NCBI GenBank assembly: GCA_029884165.1
Contig: JAOUIH010000011.1
Location: 1 to 64,000, forward strand
DNA from: Gammaproteobacteria bacterium
Lineage (GTDB): Bacteria; Pseudomonadota; Gammaproteobacteria; Steroidobacterales; Woeseiaceae
DNA: 64,000 nucleotides
Reading direction: 5' to 3'
Shown here: positions 36,004-44,067 of the stretch, piece after piece
How the letters are laid out: every line of letters begins with the position of its first letter
How positions within the stretch are numbered: position 1 is the stretch's first letter
The notes under the pieces: generated by a model
What the model was told of the DNA's origin: nothing
Seen by the model: the letters and a program-made list of their open reading frames with translations, nothing else
The model's database searches: none
Translations under genes and position numbers: made by a program

Positions 36004-36429
36004 CTATGAACCGCGCGAACGCGCCCGCGCCCTGATCGCCCCGGCCAGAAGCGCCACGAGGAACGCCGGAATGCCGGTCGCCACAGGCCAGATTACCAGT
36101 GCCGCGAGCAAGGCCGTGCCCACCCGGGAAGTCTCCCACAACGCCATGCTGACGGCGTAAACGGCCAGCAGGAAGGTCCCGCTGGCCACGCCCAAGGCAA
36201 CGAGCAAGGCGGCTGCCCGCGGGCGCCCGGGCAACCCGGCTAGTTCGATACGAATATGGCTGACGTAGACCGCGATGCCAACGAGAAAGATACCCACCCG
36301 GATCGAGGCCTGGCCGAGTTCGGACTGAAGCGGGTTGGAGATGAGCGCCGAGCTGACACCCAGCCCGAAATAGGCGAGCCCGAAGATCGCCACTCTCCGC
36401 CACCGTTTCTCAGGAACAGATGCAGTCAT
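36004..36429 (-). CDS. Four-helix membrane protein, unknown
   Basis: A 141-residue hydrophobic protein with four helices: VAIFGLAYFGLGVSSALIS, IRVGIFLVGIAVYVSHI, AALLVALGVASGTFLLAVYAVSMAL and ALLAALVIWPVATGIPAFLVALLAG. The C-terminus is Arg-rich (AIRARARSRGS). No recognised family. The gene lies between the VOC gene and rsgA, all reading leftward, with separate spacing. Confidence 0.74.
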   Translation of the reverse strand: MTASVPEKRWRRVAIFGLAYFGLGVSSALISNPLQSELGQASIRVGIFLVGIAVYVSHIRIELAGLPGRPRAAALLVALGVASGTFLLAVYAVSMALWETSRVGTALLAALVIWPVATGIPAFLVALLAGAIRARARSRGS

Positions 36430-36562
36430 TGTTGTAGCCCAGCGGGTTCACATTCTGCTGGCGCAGCTGGGCGCCTTCCCGGAGCGTCATCGCCCGTCGC
36501 CAGTCACGGCATGACGATACGCCGGTCGCCAGCTCATGGCCACCGGCGCGTTCGCCAGTCCG

Positions 36563-37624
36563 TTATCTTTTCTTCAGATGTTTTGTTGCAGACTTGATGA
36601 ACCTGCCGAAGTCCCGCTCCTTCCGTCTCTTTTCGGCATGGGACATCTGGTGAAACTCGGATTCCTTTCGCAGCTTTATGTAGCTATCGTAGTGCTCCTG
36701 GCCGATCTCGCCGGACTCGACGGCCTCCAGCACCGCGCAACCTGGTTCGCTGGTATGAGTACAGTCCCTGTAGCGGCATGCGGGACCCAGCGAATCAATG
36801 TCGGCAAAGCTGCCACTCAAGCCACCATCCGCGGCCAGGATACCGAACTCGCGCATGCCAGGATTGTCGATGACCAGGGCCCCACCTTCGAGTGCGACAA
36901 GCTCGCGGCGCACCGTCGTATGCCGTCCCTCGCCGGTGCCGCTTACGCTCTTTGTCTCGTACAACTCACTGCCAATCAGCTGGTTGATGAGCGTGGTCTT
37001 GCCGACGCCGGACGAACCAACGAAGCAATATGTCTTTCCGGGCAACAAGAAGCGCCTGAGGTCGTCAATGCCCTCCCTGGTGACATTGCTCAGCGTAATG
37101 ACCGGCGCCGTAATGCCCGCAGCGCGGATTTCGGCCAACTGGGACGCCAGGACTGACGGCTCGACCAGGTCCGTCTTGGTGAGCAGGCAACAGGGTTCGG
37201 CGCCACCATCCCGCGCCATGACCAGGTAACGTTCCAGCCTCCTGATGTTGAAGTCGAAGTGACAGGATTGCACGATGAACACGTAGTCGACGTTCGCCGC
37301 GATCATCTGGTACTCGACTGCCCGCCCGGCGGCCTTGCGCCGCAACATGGTTCTGCGCTGCAGCAGCGAGTGGATCAGCCCAAGATCGTCACCAGGATGT
37401 TTCTCGACGCACACCCAGTCCCCCACACAGGGCAATTCCTGGGCTAACCGGTGGCGGTAGAGATAATTGCCAGACAGCTTTGCCCGGAACGAACCGGTTT
37501 CGTCAATGAGCAGGAGTTGATCTCGATCGACTGCAGCGACCCGAGCGATGCGCTCGTTTGCCATGCAATCGGATCGTTGCTCGAACCAGTCGCTCCAGCC
37601 CAGTCTGTTCAGTTCAGTACGCAC
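36563..37624 (-). CDS. rsgA: Ribosome small-subunit-dependent GTPase RsgA
   Basis: A 353-residue circularly permuted GTPase that helps 30S maturation. After an N-terminal OB-fold (residues 25-105), the G motifs occur in permuted order: TKTD (G4), GSSGVGKTTLINQL (G1), GRHTTVRRELV (G2 region), DNPGMRE (G3). The zinc knuckle is CRYRDCTHTSEPGCAV near residue 280. Length and order match RsgA/YjeQ; this copy has a slightly diverged N-terminus and may be a second rsgA-type gene. Standalone leftward gene. Confidence 0.95.
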   Translation of the reverse strand: MRTELNRLGWSDWFEQRSDCMANERIARVAAVDRDQLLLIDETGSFRAKLSGNYLYRHRLAQELPCVGDWVCVEKHPGDDLGLIHSLLQRRTMLRRKAAGRAVEYQMIAANVDYVFIVQSCHFDFNIRRLERYLVMARDGGAEPCCLLTKTDLVEPSVLASQLAEIRAAGITAPVITLSNVTREGIDDLRRFLLPGKTYCFVGSSGVGKTTLINQLIGSELYETKSVSGTGEGRHTTVRRELVALEGGALVIDNPGMREFGILAADGGLSGSFADIDSLGPACRYRDCTHTSEPGCAVLEAVESGEIGQEHYDSYIKLRKESEFHQMSHAEKRRKERDFGRFIKSATKHLKKR

Positions 37625-37670
37625 TTCTTATGGATATCGTCCGCCGCAACGGTTCGGCTCTCAAAGCATC

Positions 37671-38303
37671 TCAGGGCGCAGGTTGCCCCGCGGCTCCGCC
37701 ATCGCTCGTATCGACGCGGTCACGAGCCGGCAGGGCATCGCGAAATTCAGTAAATGTCTTCCAGGCAGGGACAGGCGGCACATGGCCGTTCTGCGGCACA
37801 TACTCCGACAGTTCGACCATGCGCATCTTGTGAATGTAACGAGGGCATGCGGGAAAGATACTTTGCGCCGCTATGCGAACTATGAAGACCGAGCCGGGGT
37901 AATCATCGCGTAAAGGATCGTCCGCGCTGATCTGTGCTACCCCGTTAACCCGAAGCCGGTTCGGGCTCTCGAAGTCTATGAACAGTATGCCGACATGAGG
38001 GTTGACGCGGATATTGCCCCAGGATCGATACATCCCGTTACCGTCGTAATCAGGGAGCGCAAGTGCTGCACCGTCGACGACGCGCACGAAGCCCGGCAAC
38101 CCGCCCTTGTACGAGCAGTCCGGGCGACCCTGCGCATCGGCCGTCGCCACGAAGACCATCGAACAACGCTGAATAAACGCTCGGTCCTCGTCCGTGAATT
38201 CCGCGTGAACGATCGTCTTCGCCAGCCTGTCTGCGAGCGGCCGCGTTTCGCGCAGGTCCTGCAGCTCTCGCATACCATCGTGGTACATTGGATCGTTTGT
38301 CAT
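37671..38303 (-). CDS. Pyridoxamine 5'-phosphate oxidase-family protein
   Basis: A 210-residue FMN-binding split-barrel protein: DEDRAFIQRCSMVFVATADAQGRPDCSYKGGLPGFVRVVDGAALALPDYDGNGMYRSWGNIRVNPHVGILFIDFESPNRLRVNGVAQI. The GxPGFVRVxD and NIRxNPHVGxLFIDFExPxRLRVNG stretches are typical of PNPOx-like proteins of unknown specificity, possibly acting on heme or other flavin substrates. The start follows a reasonable leader; the upstream 260 bases hold no other gene. Confidence 0.9.
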   Translation of the reverse strand: MTNDPMYHDGMRELQDLRETRPLADRLAKTIVHAEFTDEDRAFIQRCSMVFVATADAQGRPDCSYKGGLPGFVRVVDGAALALPDYDGNGMYRSWGNIRVNPHVGILFIDFESPNRLRVNGVAQISADDPLRDDYPGSVFIVRIAAQSIFPACPRYIHKMRMVELSEYVPQNGHVPPVPAWKTFTEFRDALPARDRVDTSDGGAAGQPAP

Positions 38304-38565
38304 AGTTCCTCCTGCTGCGACGAGGCAGGGAGATCAGATGCCGGGGTTTGCCTGCAGGGAAAATGCTGTTTGCCTGCCTCGTTCGTCCTGGCAGAGCGCA
38401 CGACTCCTGTGGTCCGCCAGCTTCGACACCACGTCAGACGCCTGCAACAACGCATCGCCAGAATTCATCCAGGCCGCCGCGCCAGCCGAACTTGAGCCCG
38501 TACTATAAAGCCCATACCGATCGCAGCACCAGACCGGTTGCTAATCGCCAGGCGGCATGTTCCTG

Positions 38566-39159
38566 CTACGACAGCGACCATTCCAGGTCGCGGAGCTGGT
38601 AGCTGACCCAGGCAATCATCGACCCCAGGACGACGAGCGAGGCCACTGCCTGCGTACGTCGGCTCTCACTCATCCATCCTGCGACGGCGCACGCGAACCA
38701 CAGCGCCAGCATCCCGTAGTATGGCAGCGAGAACTGCGCAAGGTGGTTCTTCAGGTAGGAATCCAGCGCCTCGACGACGATCAGCGCGACGAATATGCCG
38801 AAGAACCAGCGCCGCAGGTCGATGAAGTGAGTATGCGGGTCCCAGTTGGCGGGCATGTCGACGGGAAACAGGATCACCGACAGCAGGAATAGCAGGATTC
38901 CATAGGTCAGGACGAACAGGAAGACGAGCAGGTTCCAGTTCTGCCACTCCTGCCAGCCGAACACAATCGTCCACCAGTAGACGACGTGGAACATGAAGAC
39001 AAACAGCGTCCAGACCAGGAATGCGAGGGACACCCGGACTTCGCGATGTCTCTGCAGCAACCGGCCGAGGCCGGTCAGCAGGTTGGCGATTCCGAGGCCG
39101 ACGACGACGGATATCAGGACGGACAGGAACTCGAATGAACTCACGACACGCTCCCACAC
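38566..39159 (-). CDS. Six-helix membrane protein, unknown
   Basis: A 197-residue hydrophobic protein with aromatic-rich helices: FEFLSVLISVVVGLGIANLLTGLGRLL, LAFLVWTLFVFMFHVVYWWTIVFGW, LLVFLFVLTYGILLFLLSVILFP, FFGIFVALIVVEALDSYL and later segments. The motifs VVGLGIANLLTGLGRLL and VYWWTIVFGWQEWQNW suggest a conserved family, but I cannot name it. Standalone leftward gene. Confidence 0.78.
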   Translation of the reverse strand: MWERVVSSFEFLSVLISVVVGLGIANLLTGLGRLLQRHREVRVSLAFLVWTLFVFMFHVVYWWTIVFGWQEWQNWNLLVFLFVLTYGILLFLLSVILFPVDMPANWDPHTHFIDLRRWFFGIFVALIVVEALDSYLKNHLAQFSLPYYGMLALWFACAVAGWMSESRRTQAVASLVVLGSMIAWVSYQLRDLEWSLS

Positions 39160-39222
39160 TGCGGGTTGGCGACCCCTGGCTGCCGCGGGAAGCAGCTTGC
39201 CTCACCGGGACCGTACGAGAAG

Positions 39223-39951
39223 CTAGTAGATCTCGAGTTCGACAAGGTCCACCGGCTCCGGGCCCTCGTTCCTGAGCGACAGTCTCTCGGGGTCTTCCAT
39301 CCACCTCAAATGCCCGGTCTCGAAGTCCCAGAGCCTCCGGGGCTTCCCGTCGATCTCTTCTGCGATGCGCCCGGCCGATATCGCGATCAGCACCGTGGTG
39401 CCAGCTCTCGCGTATTGCCCCGTCGACGCTCCGGGCGCCAGCCGAATGCGGTAGGCGCGTCCGCGCGAATTCTCTCGCACAAGATGGAAAGGCGGATCGG
39501 CCCGCCGGTCGAGAATGGTCTCCTGGCCCGGCGTCGCAGACATCAGCTCCACAGCCACACCGTGAAAGTCGGTCTGCCCGGATGCCAGTACGCGATGGGT
39601 GTAGGGCCCCGACGCGGTCGAGGCAAAGCCCACGTCGCCGGTCGCGACCGTGACAGTGGTCGCGATGCCGCCGCTCGGCTCCAGCGTGACGACGGCGTCG
39701 CCGAAGTTGACGGTAAAGTTGTCGGCGCGGTGCTCGTGCAGCAACGTACCCTTGCCCGGCCGCAGGAAAATCTCGTATACGCGCACCTTGCCGTTGTCTA
39801 ACCGGATCTTGTGATCGGGCTCCATCGTTATCGGCACCACGTCGTCCGGCGCCTGACCAAAGCCGGTTACGGAGACCAGGATAACGAGGCAACACGAAAC
39901 CGCAGGTAGCAAGGTCAAACGCCGGGCCTGGTTCTCGACCTCGTTGCGCAT
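39223..39951 (-). CDS. Exported cupin-like protein, unknown
   Basis: A 242-residue protein with a signal peptide (LTLLPAVSCCLVILVSVTGFGQA) and two cupin-like halves: VRVYEIFLRPGKGTLLHEHRADNFTVNFGDA (cupin motif with HEH) and YRIRLAPGASTGQYARAGTTVLIAISAGRI. The first half has His residues suited to a metal site; the second lacks them. Location is probably periplasmic. The start at 39951 (MRNEVENQARRL) precedes the signal peptide; an upstream ATG adds 15 residues. Confidence 0.72.
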   Translation of the reverse strand: MRNEVENQARRLTLLPAVSCCLVILVSVTGFGQAPDDVVPITMEPDHKIRLDNGKVRVYEIFLRPGKGTLLHEHRADNFTVNFGDAVVTLEPSGGIATTVTVATGDVGFASTASGPYTHRVLASGQTDFHGVAVELMSATPGQETILDRRADPPFHLVRENSRGRAYRIRLAPGASTGQYARAGTTVLIAISAGRIAEEIDGKPRRLWDFETGHLRWMEDPERLSLRNEGPEPVDLVELEIY

Positions 39952-40026
39952 GTGCTTGACTTCCCTCCAGCCGTCACGTTGGTCGATCGGGCACACATCT
40001 TTTTGCCGCGAAAGCGCGAACCTGCC

Positions 40027-40467
40027 TCAGACCTTTCCTGTTGCTGCCGGCGCTTCCCCAGCCAGTGCTCGCGCTGCATCCACAACCGCGGCCGGAAACG
40101 CACATGACTTCCTTGCGATAGTGTCCATGTGAACTGCCGTCAGCGTGGTTCGAGCTGCCACTTCACCCGATTCATCGTTTCGCATCTCGTGGACGAAAAC
40201 GATGCGCTTGGTGTGCACTTCCCGCACGGAACTGGTCACGGAGACCACTGCGCCCGAACGCAGTTCCCGTTCGTAGCTGATGTGCTGATCCACTGCCGCC
40301 ATACCGCGCTGATTGGCATGCATGTACGACGGCGTCAAACCGATCGCGTTGAACAACTGCCATGTGGCCTCGTCAAACTTGCCCACGTACCACATGACAT
40401 TCATGTGGCCAACCTGGTCGCAGTGCCACGGATAGACGGTACCTCTGTAGGTCAAAAGCGTTGTCAT
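40027..40467 (-). CDS. Acyl-CoA thioesterase (4HBT hotdog family)
   Basis: A 146-residue hotdog-fold thioesterase: YRGTVYPWHCDQVGHMNVMWYVGKFDEATWQLFNAIGL, with the catalytic Asp in HCDQVGHMNV, then YERELRSGAVVSVTSSVREVHTKRIVFVHEMRN. The DxxGHMNxxxY helix defines the 4HBT/YbgC-type family. It hydrolyses an acyl-CoA; chain preference is unknown. The start at 40467 gives MTTLLTYRGTV, family-length. Confidence 0.93.
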   Translation of the reverse strand: MTTLLTYRGTVYPWHCDQVGHMNVMWYVGKFDEATWQLFNAIGLTPSYMHANQRGMAAVDQHISYERELRSGAVVSVTSSVREVHTKRIVFVHEMRNDESGEVAARTTLTAVHMDTIARKSCAFPAAVVDAARALAGEAPAATGKV

Positions 40468-40575
40468 GCCTGGGATCGCGATCCGATGCCTCTCGTAATG
40501 GCCGGGGCGGCGAGCGCCACAAGAGAAACGAGCATACAGCAGGCCCTGCGCATCATCGGGCGTCGCCTCATTCGA

Positions 40576-40587
40576 TATTCCGGAATA
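40576..40587. promoter_or_regulatory. 12-bp palindrome upstream of the thioesterase gene
   Basis: Perfect palindrome TATTCCGGAATA lies in the 271-base gap between the thioesterase start and the next gene. On the minus strand a TATTAT just before it could be a -10 element. The palindrome could be an operator, but no regulator gene lies nearby and the site occurs once here. Confidence 0.35.
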
Positions 40588-40738
40588 ATACGCATCTGCG
40601 ACTAGCCCGAACAGCCTCATGTCGGCTCGCGCTGCGCGTAAGCGACTTGGAAACGGACAAACGACCTGCGATGTCCCTCGCATCCGGCACTCGGCGGCAG
40701 GAGGAATACAGGGCCTGCTGACGAACTACTCGCAGACC

Positions 40739-40933
40739 TCAGTTATCGGCACGAATCCTGGCGCGCTCCATCATCTTGTCGCGGAGCCGGCGCAACGCCT
40801 TGCGGCTGTCGTTTTCGAGGTCAGCGGGTATGGCGGCAAACGCCGCCAGCATGGCGATATCATTCGCCTCGGCGAGATTCGCGTTGATCAGACGCAATTC
40901 CTGCTCGATTCTTTCCAGTATGGGGTTCGACAA
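40739..40933 (-). CDS. Small helical protein (64 aa), unknown
   Basis: A 64-codon frame, starting at TTG, that reads LERIEQELRLINANLAEAND and then IPADLENDSRKALRRLRDKMMERAR. It has heptad-type Leu/Ile spacing consistent with a short coiled coil. The TTG start has only a weak upstream site. No family recognised. Confidence rests on its protein-like composition and clean stop rather than on a known match. Confidence 0.45.
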   Translation of the reverse strand: MSNPILERIEQELRLINANLAEANDIAMLAAFAAIPADLENDSRKALRRLRDKMMERARIRADN

Positions 40934-41238
40934 GGGAGTATCCGGTCGGTGCAGGGGCGATGACTATGGGCCTGTGCCGGCGCAATTACGGAGACGCAGT
41001 AATCACTTTGCCGCGAACGCGCGCCTTGATTGGCGACCAGGACCTCCGCGCGCTGCTGGGTCCGTGCGTCTCGACCTGGCAGCTTGTCGGACTCAGGGCA
41101 TCGTCGCGAGGCGCGTGGGAATCGAAGACAGATTTTCGTTCGTCCGAGGCGAATAGTGGTGACAAACTAGCGAGGACGAACGGAAATATCGACCGAGTCC
41201 CACCCGCCGCAGCAGGTGACCCTGAGTCCGACAGGCTG
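40934..41238. other. Non-coding stretch with an imperfect inverted-repeat element
   Basis: This 305-base gap between the 64-residue protein and trpS contains the MITE-like element at 41080-41238 (described separately). The left part, 40934-41079, holds no gene, hairpin terminator or repeat that I can support. Confidence 0.7.
41080..41238. mobile_element. MITE-like inverted-repeat element abutting the trpS stop
   Basis: A 159-bp element whose two halves are imperfect inverted copies. The outer 19 bp are CAGCTTGTCGGACTCAGGG on the left (41080-41098) and the same with one change, read on the minus strand, on the right (41220-41238). Inner arms TTTTCGTTCGTCC (41133-41145) and GGACGAACGGAAA (41174-41186) match 12 of 13. 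Between them similar blocks such as GTGGGAATCG/GTGGGACTCG also correspond. Right flank CTAG (41239-41242), left flank CTGG, a possible decayed 4-bp target duplication. No transposase frame lies inside. It resembles a MITE mobilised by an IS using CTAG-type targets; the IS family is an inference. Confidence 0.72.
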
Positions 41239-42249
41239 CTAGACCAGGCCCCGGATTCCGATCGCCTGGCGGATCTCTGCGAGGTAAGGCGTCGCGATCT
41301 CGCGCGCGCGCATTGCGCCCTTTTTCAGCTCGGCCTCGACCGCGGCCGGGTCGTCGATCAGCCGCTGGTACTCGTCGCGGGCCGGCTTGATCTGCTCGTT
41401 GATGTACTCGAACAGGAGCTGTTTCATCTCGCCCCAGGCGATACCCTCGGCGTAGCGCTTCGCGATCTCGCGCGTCTCCGCCGGCGTCGCGAAGGCCTTG
41501 TACATGTCGAATAGCGTGCTGTCGTCCGGGTCCTTCGGTTCACCGGGCTCGAGGCTGTTCGTCTTGATCTTCATGATGAGCTTGCGCAGCTGCTTCTCGC
41601 TCGAGAACAGCGGGATTGTGTTGTTGTAGCTCTTCGACATCTTGCGGCCGTCGAGCCCCTTCAGCACCGCGGTGTCCTCGCCGATTACGGCCTCCGGCAG
41701 CACGAAGACTTCGCCATAGTGGTGATTGAAACGCTGTGCGATATCGCGCGCCATCTCGACGTGCTGCTTCTGGTCCTGGCCGACCGGCACCTTGGTCGAC
41801 TTGAACATCAGGATGTCGGCCGCCATCAGGATCGGGTAGCTGTAGAGCGCCATCGTGACGCCCTTGTCCGGGTCGTTGCCGCCTTCCTCGACGTTTGCCT
41901 GCACGGCAGCCTTGTAGGAGTGCGCGCGATTCATCAGCCCCTTCGCCGTCATGCCATGCAAGATCCACGTCAGTTCGGGAATCTCGGGGATGTCCGATTG
42001 GCGATAGAAGTAGGCGCGCTTCGTGTCGAGACCCAGCGCCAGCCAGGCCGCGGCAATCTCCAGCGTCGAGCGGGCGATCTTGTCCGGGTCCTCGTTCTTC
42101 GCGAGCGAGTGGTAGTCGGCCAGGAAGTAGAAGTGCTCCGTCGCCGGGTCCTTGCTGGCCGCGATGCCGGGCCGGATCGCGCCGACGTAGTTGCCGATGT
42201 GCGGCGTGCCGGTCGTCGTGATGCCGGTCAGGTAGATGTCTTTTGCCAT
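41239..42249 (-). CDS. trpS: Tryptophanyl-tRNA synthetase
   Basis: A 336-residue class Ic aminoacyl-tRNA synthetase. The HIGH-like motif is TPHIGNYVGA (residues 15-24) and KMSKS is at 203-207. Further signature segments are FLADYHSLA, ILHGMTAKGLMNRAHSYKAAV and LYSYPILMAADILMF. Its TAG stop codon lies in a CTAG that forms the flank of the MITE-like element. It is the downstream gene of a two-gene unit with ggt, from which it is separated by only three bases. Confidence 0.97.
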   Translation of the reverse strand: MAKDIYLTGITTTGTPHIGNYVGAIRPGIAASKDPATEHFYFLADYHSLAKNEDPDKIARSTLEIAAAWLALGLDTKRAYFYRQSDIPEIPELTWILHGMTAKGLMNRAHSYKAAVQANVEEGGNDPDKGVTMALYSYPILMAADILMFKSTKVPVGQDQKQHVEMARDIAQRFNHHYGEVFVLPEAVIGEDTAVLKGLDGRKMSKSYNNTIPLFSSEKQLRKLIMKIKTNSLEPGEPKDPDDSTLFDMYKAFATPAETREIAKRYAEGIAWGEMKQLLFEYINEQIKPARDEYQRLIDDPAAVEAELKKGAMRAREIATPYLAEIRQAIGIRGLV

Positions 42250-42252
42250 GCG

Positions 42253-43953
42253 TCAGTAGCCGGCCGCGTGGCCGTCCTTGCGGGTTTCGGAGGCGCCGTA
42301 GTATACGCGCTGTGCGGCATCCCACAGTATGGCCTGGTAGCCGCCGTAGTCGGTGCGCCGGGTCGCGATCGTGTGGCCGCGCTGCGCGAGCGCCTCGCGC
42401 ACAGCGGCGCCGTAGCCGGACTCGAGGTAGACCGTGCCGCCGTCGGCCATCACCTCGTCGGTCGGCTGCGACGAGCCCGTGTGGCGTATTCGCGGCGCAT
42501 CCCCCGCCTCCTGCAGGTTCATGCCGAAGTCGATCAGGTTGACGAGGATCTCTGCGTGGCCCTGCGGCTGCATCGAGCCGCCCATGACGCCGAAGGACAG
42601 CCAGGGCTCGCCGTCCTTCATCACGAAGGCAGGGATGATCGTGTGGAACGGACGCTTGCCGGGCTCGTAGACGTTCGCGTGGCCCTCGCTCAGGCTGAAC
42701 AGCGAGCCGCGATTCTGCAGACCGAAGCCGAGGTCGCCCGGCGTCATGCCCGAGCCCATGCCGCCGTAGTTCGACTGGATCAACGAGATCATGTTGCCGT
42801 GGCGATCGGCAACGGTCATGTAGATCGTGTCGCCGTGCTCCAGCGCGGCGTCGCCGGCGGCATCGGTTCGCGCCGCGCGTTTCGGGTCGATCAGCTTGCG
42901 CCGCTCGGCGGCGTACTCCTTCGAGATCAGCCTCTCGACCGGCACCTCCGCAAACTCCATGTCGGCGTAATACTTTGCGCGATCGGCCCAGACGATCTTC
43001 TTGGCCTCGACGAAGGTGTGTACGTAATCGGCGCTGTCGTAGCCCATCGCCGCTAGGTCGTAGCCCTCGAGGATGTTGAGGAGCTGCAGCGCCGCGATGC
43101 CCTGCGTGTTCGGCGGCAGCTCGTAGACGTCGTAGCCGCGGTAACTGGTCGAGACCGGCGTCACCCACTCGGAGCGGTGCGCCGCCATGTCCTCGTAGCC
43201 AAGGAAGCCGCCCTGCCCGGCCATGTAGGCGCCGATCTTCTGCGCGATCTCACCCTTGTAGAACGCGTCGCGCCCGCCGGCGGCTATCTGGCGGAGTGTC
43301 GCCGCGAGCCGCGGATTCCGGAAGACCTCGCCCTTCTCCGGCGCGCGTCCGCCTGGCAGGAAGGTCTCGGCAAAGCCGGGGAATTCGCTGCGGGTCTCGG
43401 CGTTCAGCGCCCAGACGTGCGCGATGACTTCGGTCACCGGGAAGCCGGTCTCGGCGTAGGCAATGGCCGGCGCGAGCAGCTCGGCCATCGGTTTCGTGCC
43501 ATATCGGCCGTGCAGCTCGTACCAGCCATCGACCGCGCCGGGCACGCTGACCGCTAGCGGCCCGAGGTAGGGCACCCGGTCCAGCTCGCGCTGGCGGAAG
43601 TGCGCGAGCGTCAGCGAGCGCGGCGAACGCCCGGATGCATTGAGCCCGGTCAGCTCTTTTTCTTCTGCGTCCCAGACGATCGCGAACAGGTCGCCGCCGA
43701 TGCCGCAACCCGTCGGCTCCACCAGGCCCAGCACCGCATTAGCGGCGATCGCCGCGTCGATCGCGTTGCCGCCGGCCTTCAGTACGTCGAGCGCGACCTG
43801 GGTCGCGAGCGGCTGGCTGGTGGCCGCCATGCCGTTCGGCGCGATGACCTCGGAGCGCGACGCGAACGGCTGGCCGGTCAGCCGGTCGTAGCCGCGGGAG
43901 TCAGGCGACGACGCCATCGCCAGTGCCAGAAGCAGGGCTGCCGAACGGTTCAT
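42253..43953 (-). CDS. Gamma-glutamyltransferase family protein
   Basis: A 566-residue N-terminal-nucleophile hydrolase, exported (signal-like start NRSAALLLALAMASSPDS). The large-subunit start reads FASRSEVIAPNGMAATSQPLATQVALDVLKAGGNAIDAAIAANAVLGLVEPTGCGIGGDLF. The processing site is HGDTIYMTVADRHGNMISLIQS, where Thr376 is the likely catalytic nucleophile of the small subunit. GGMGSG and the Arg-rich RRTDYGGYQAILWD close the fold. The enzyme would cleave gamma-glutamyl bonds of glutathione or transfer the glutamyl group in the periplasm; the exact substrate is unproven. It is the first gene of the unit with trpS. Confidence 0.93.
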   Translation of the reverse strand: MNRSAALLLALAMASSPDSRGYDRLTGQPFASRSEVIAPNGMAATSQPLATQVALDVLKAGGNAIDAAIAANAVLGLVEPTGCGIGGDLFAIVWDAEEKELTGLNASGRSPRSLTLAHFRQRELDRVPYLGPLAVSVPGAVDGWYELHGRYGTKPMAELLAPAIAYAETGFPVTEVIAHVWALNAETRSEFPGFAETFLPGGRAPEKGEVFRNPRLAATLRQIAAGGRDAFYKGEIAQKIGAYMAGQGGFLGYEDMAAHRSEWVTPVSTSYRGYDVYELPPNTQGIAALQLLNILEGYDLAAMGYDSADYVHTFVEAKKIVWADRAKYYADMEFAEVPVERLISKEYAAERRKLIDPKRAARTDAAGDAALEHGDTIYMTVADRHGNMISLIQSNYGGMGSGMTPGDLGFGLQNRGSLFSLSEGHANVYEPGKRPFHTIIPAFVMKDGEPWLSFGVMGGSMQPQGHAEILVNLIDFGMNLQEAGDAPRIRHTGSSQPTDEVMADGGTVYLESGYGAAVREALAQRGHTIATRRTDYGGYQAILWDAAQRVYYGASETRKDGHAAGY

Positions 43954-44067
43954 GCATGTCTCCGGTCCGCCGTGGAAAAGGAAGGATGATGCCGAGAATC
44001 CCGGCCGATTGAAACCGGCCGGGCGCGGGGTCGCGGCCGGGCTCGGGCTACGGGTATGATGCCGGCC

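Noticed and set aside
41540-43168. 542-codon minus-strand frame overlapping trpS and ggt
   Set aside because: Another phase of the real genes; Arg/Gly/Pro-rich, no motif, and it lies across the boundary of two clear enzymes.
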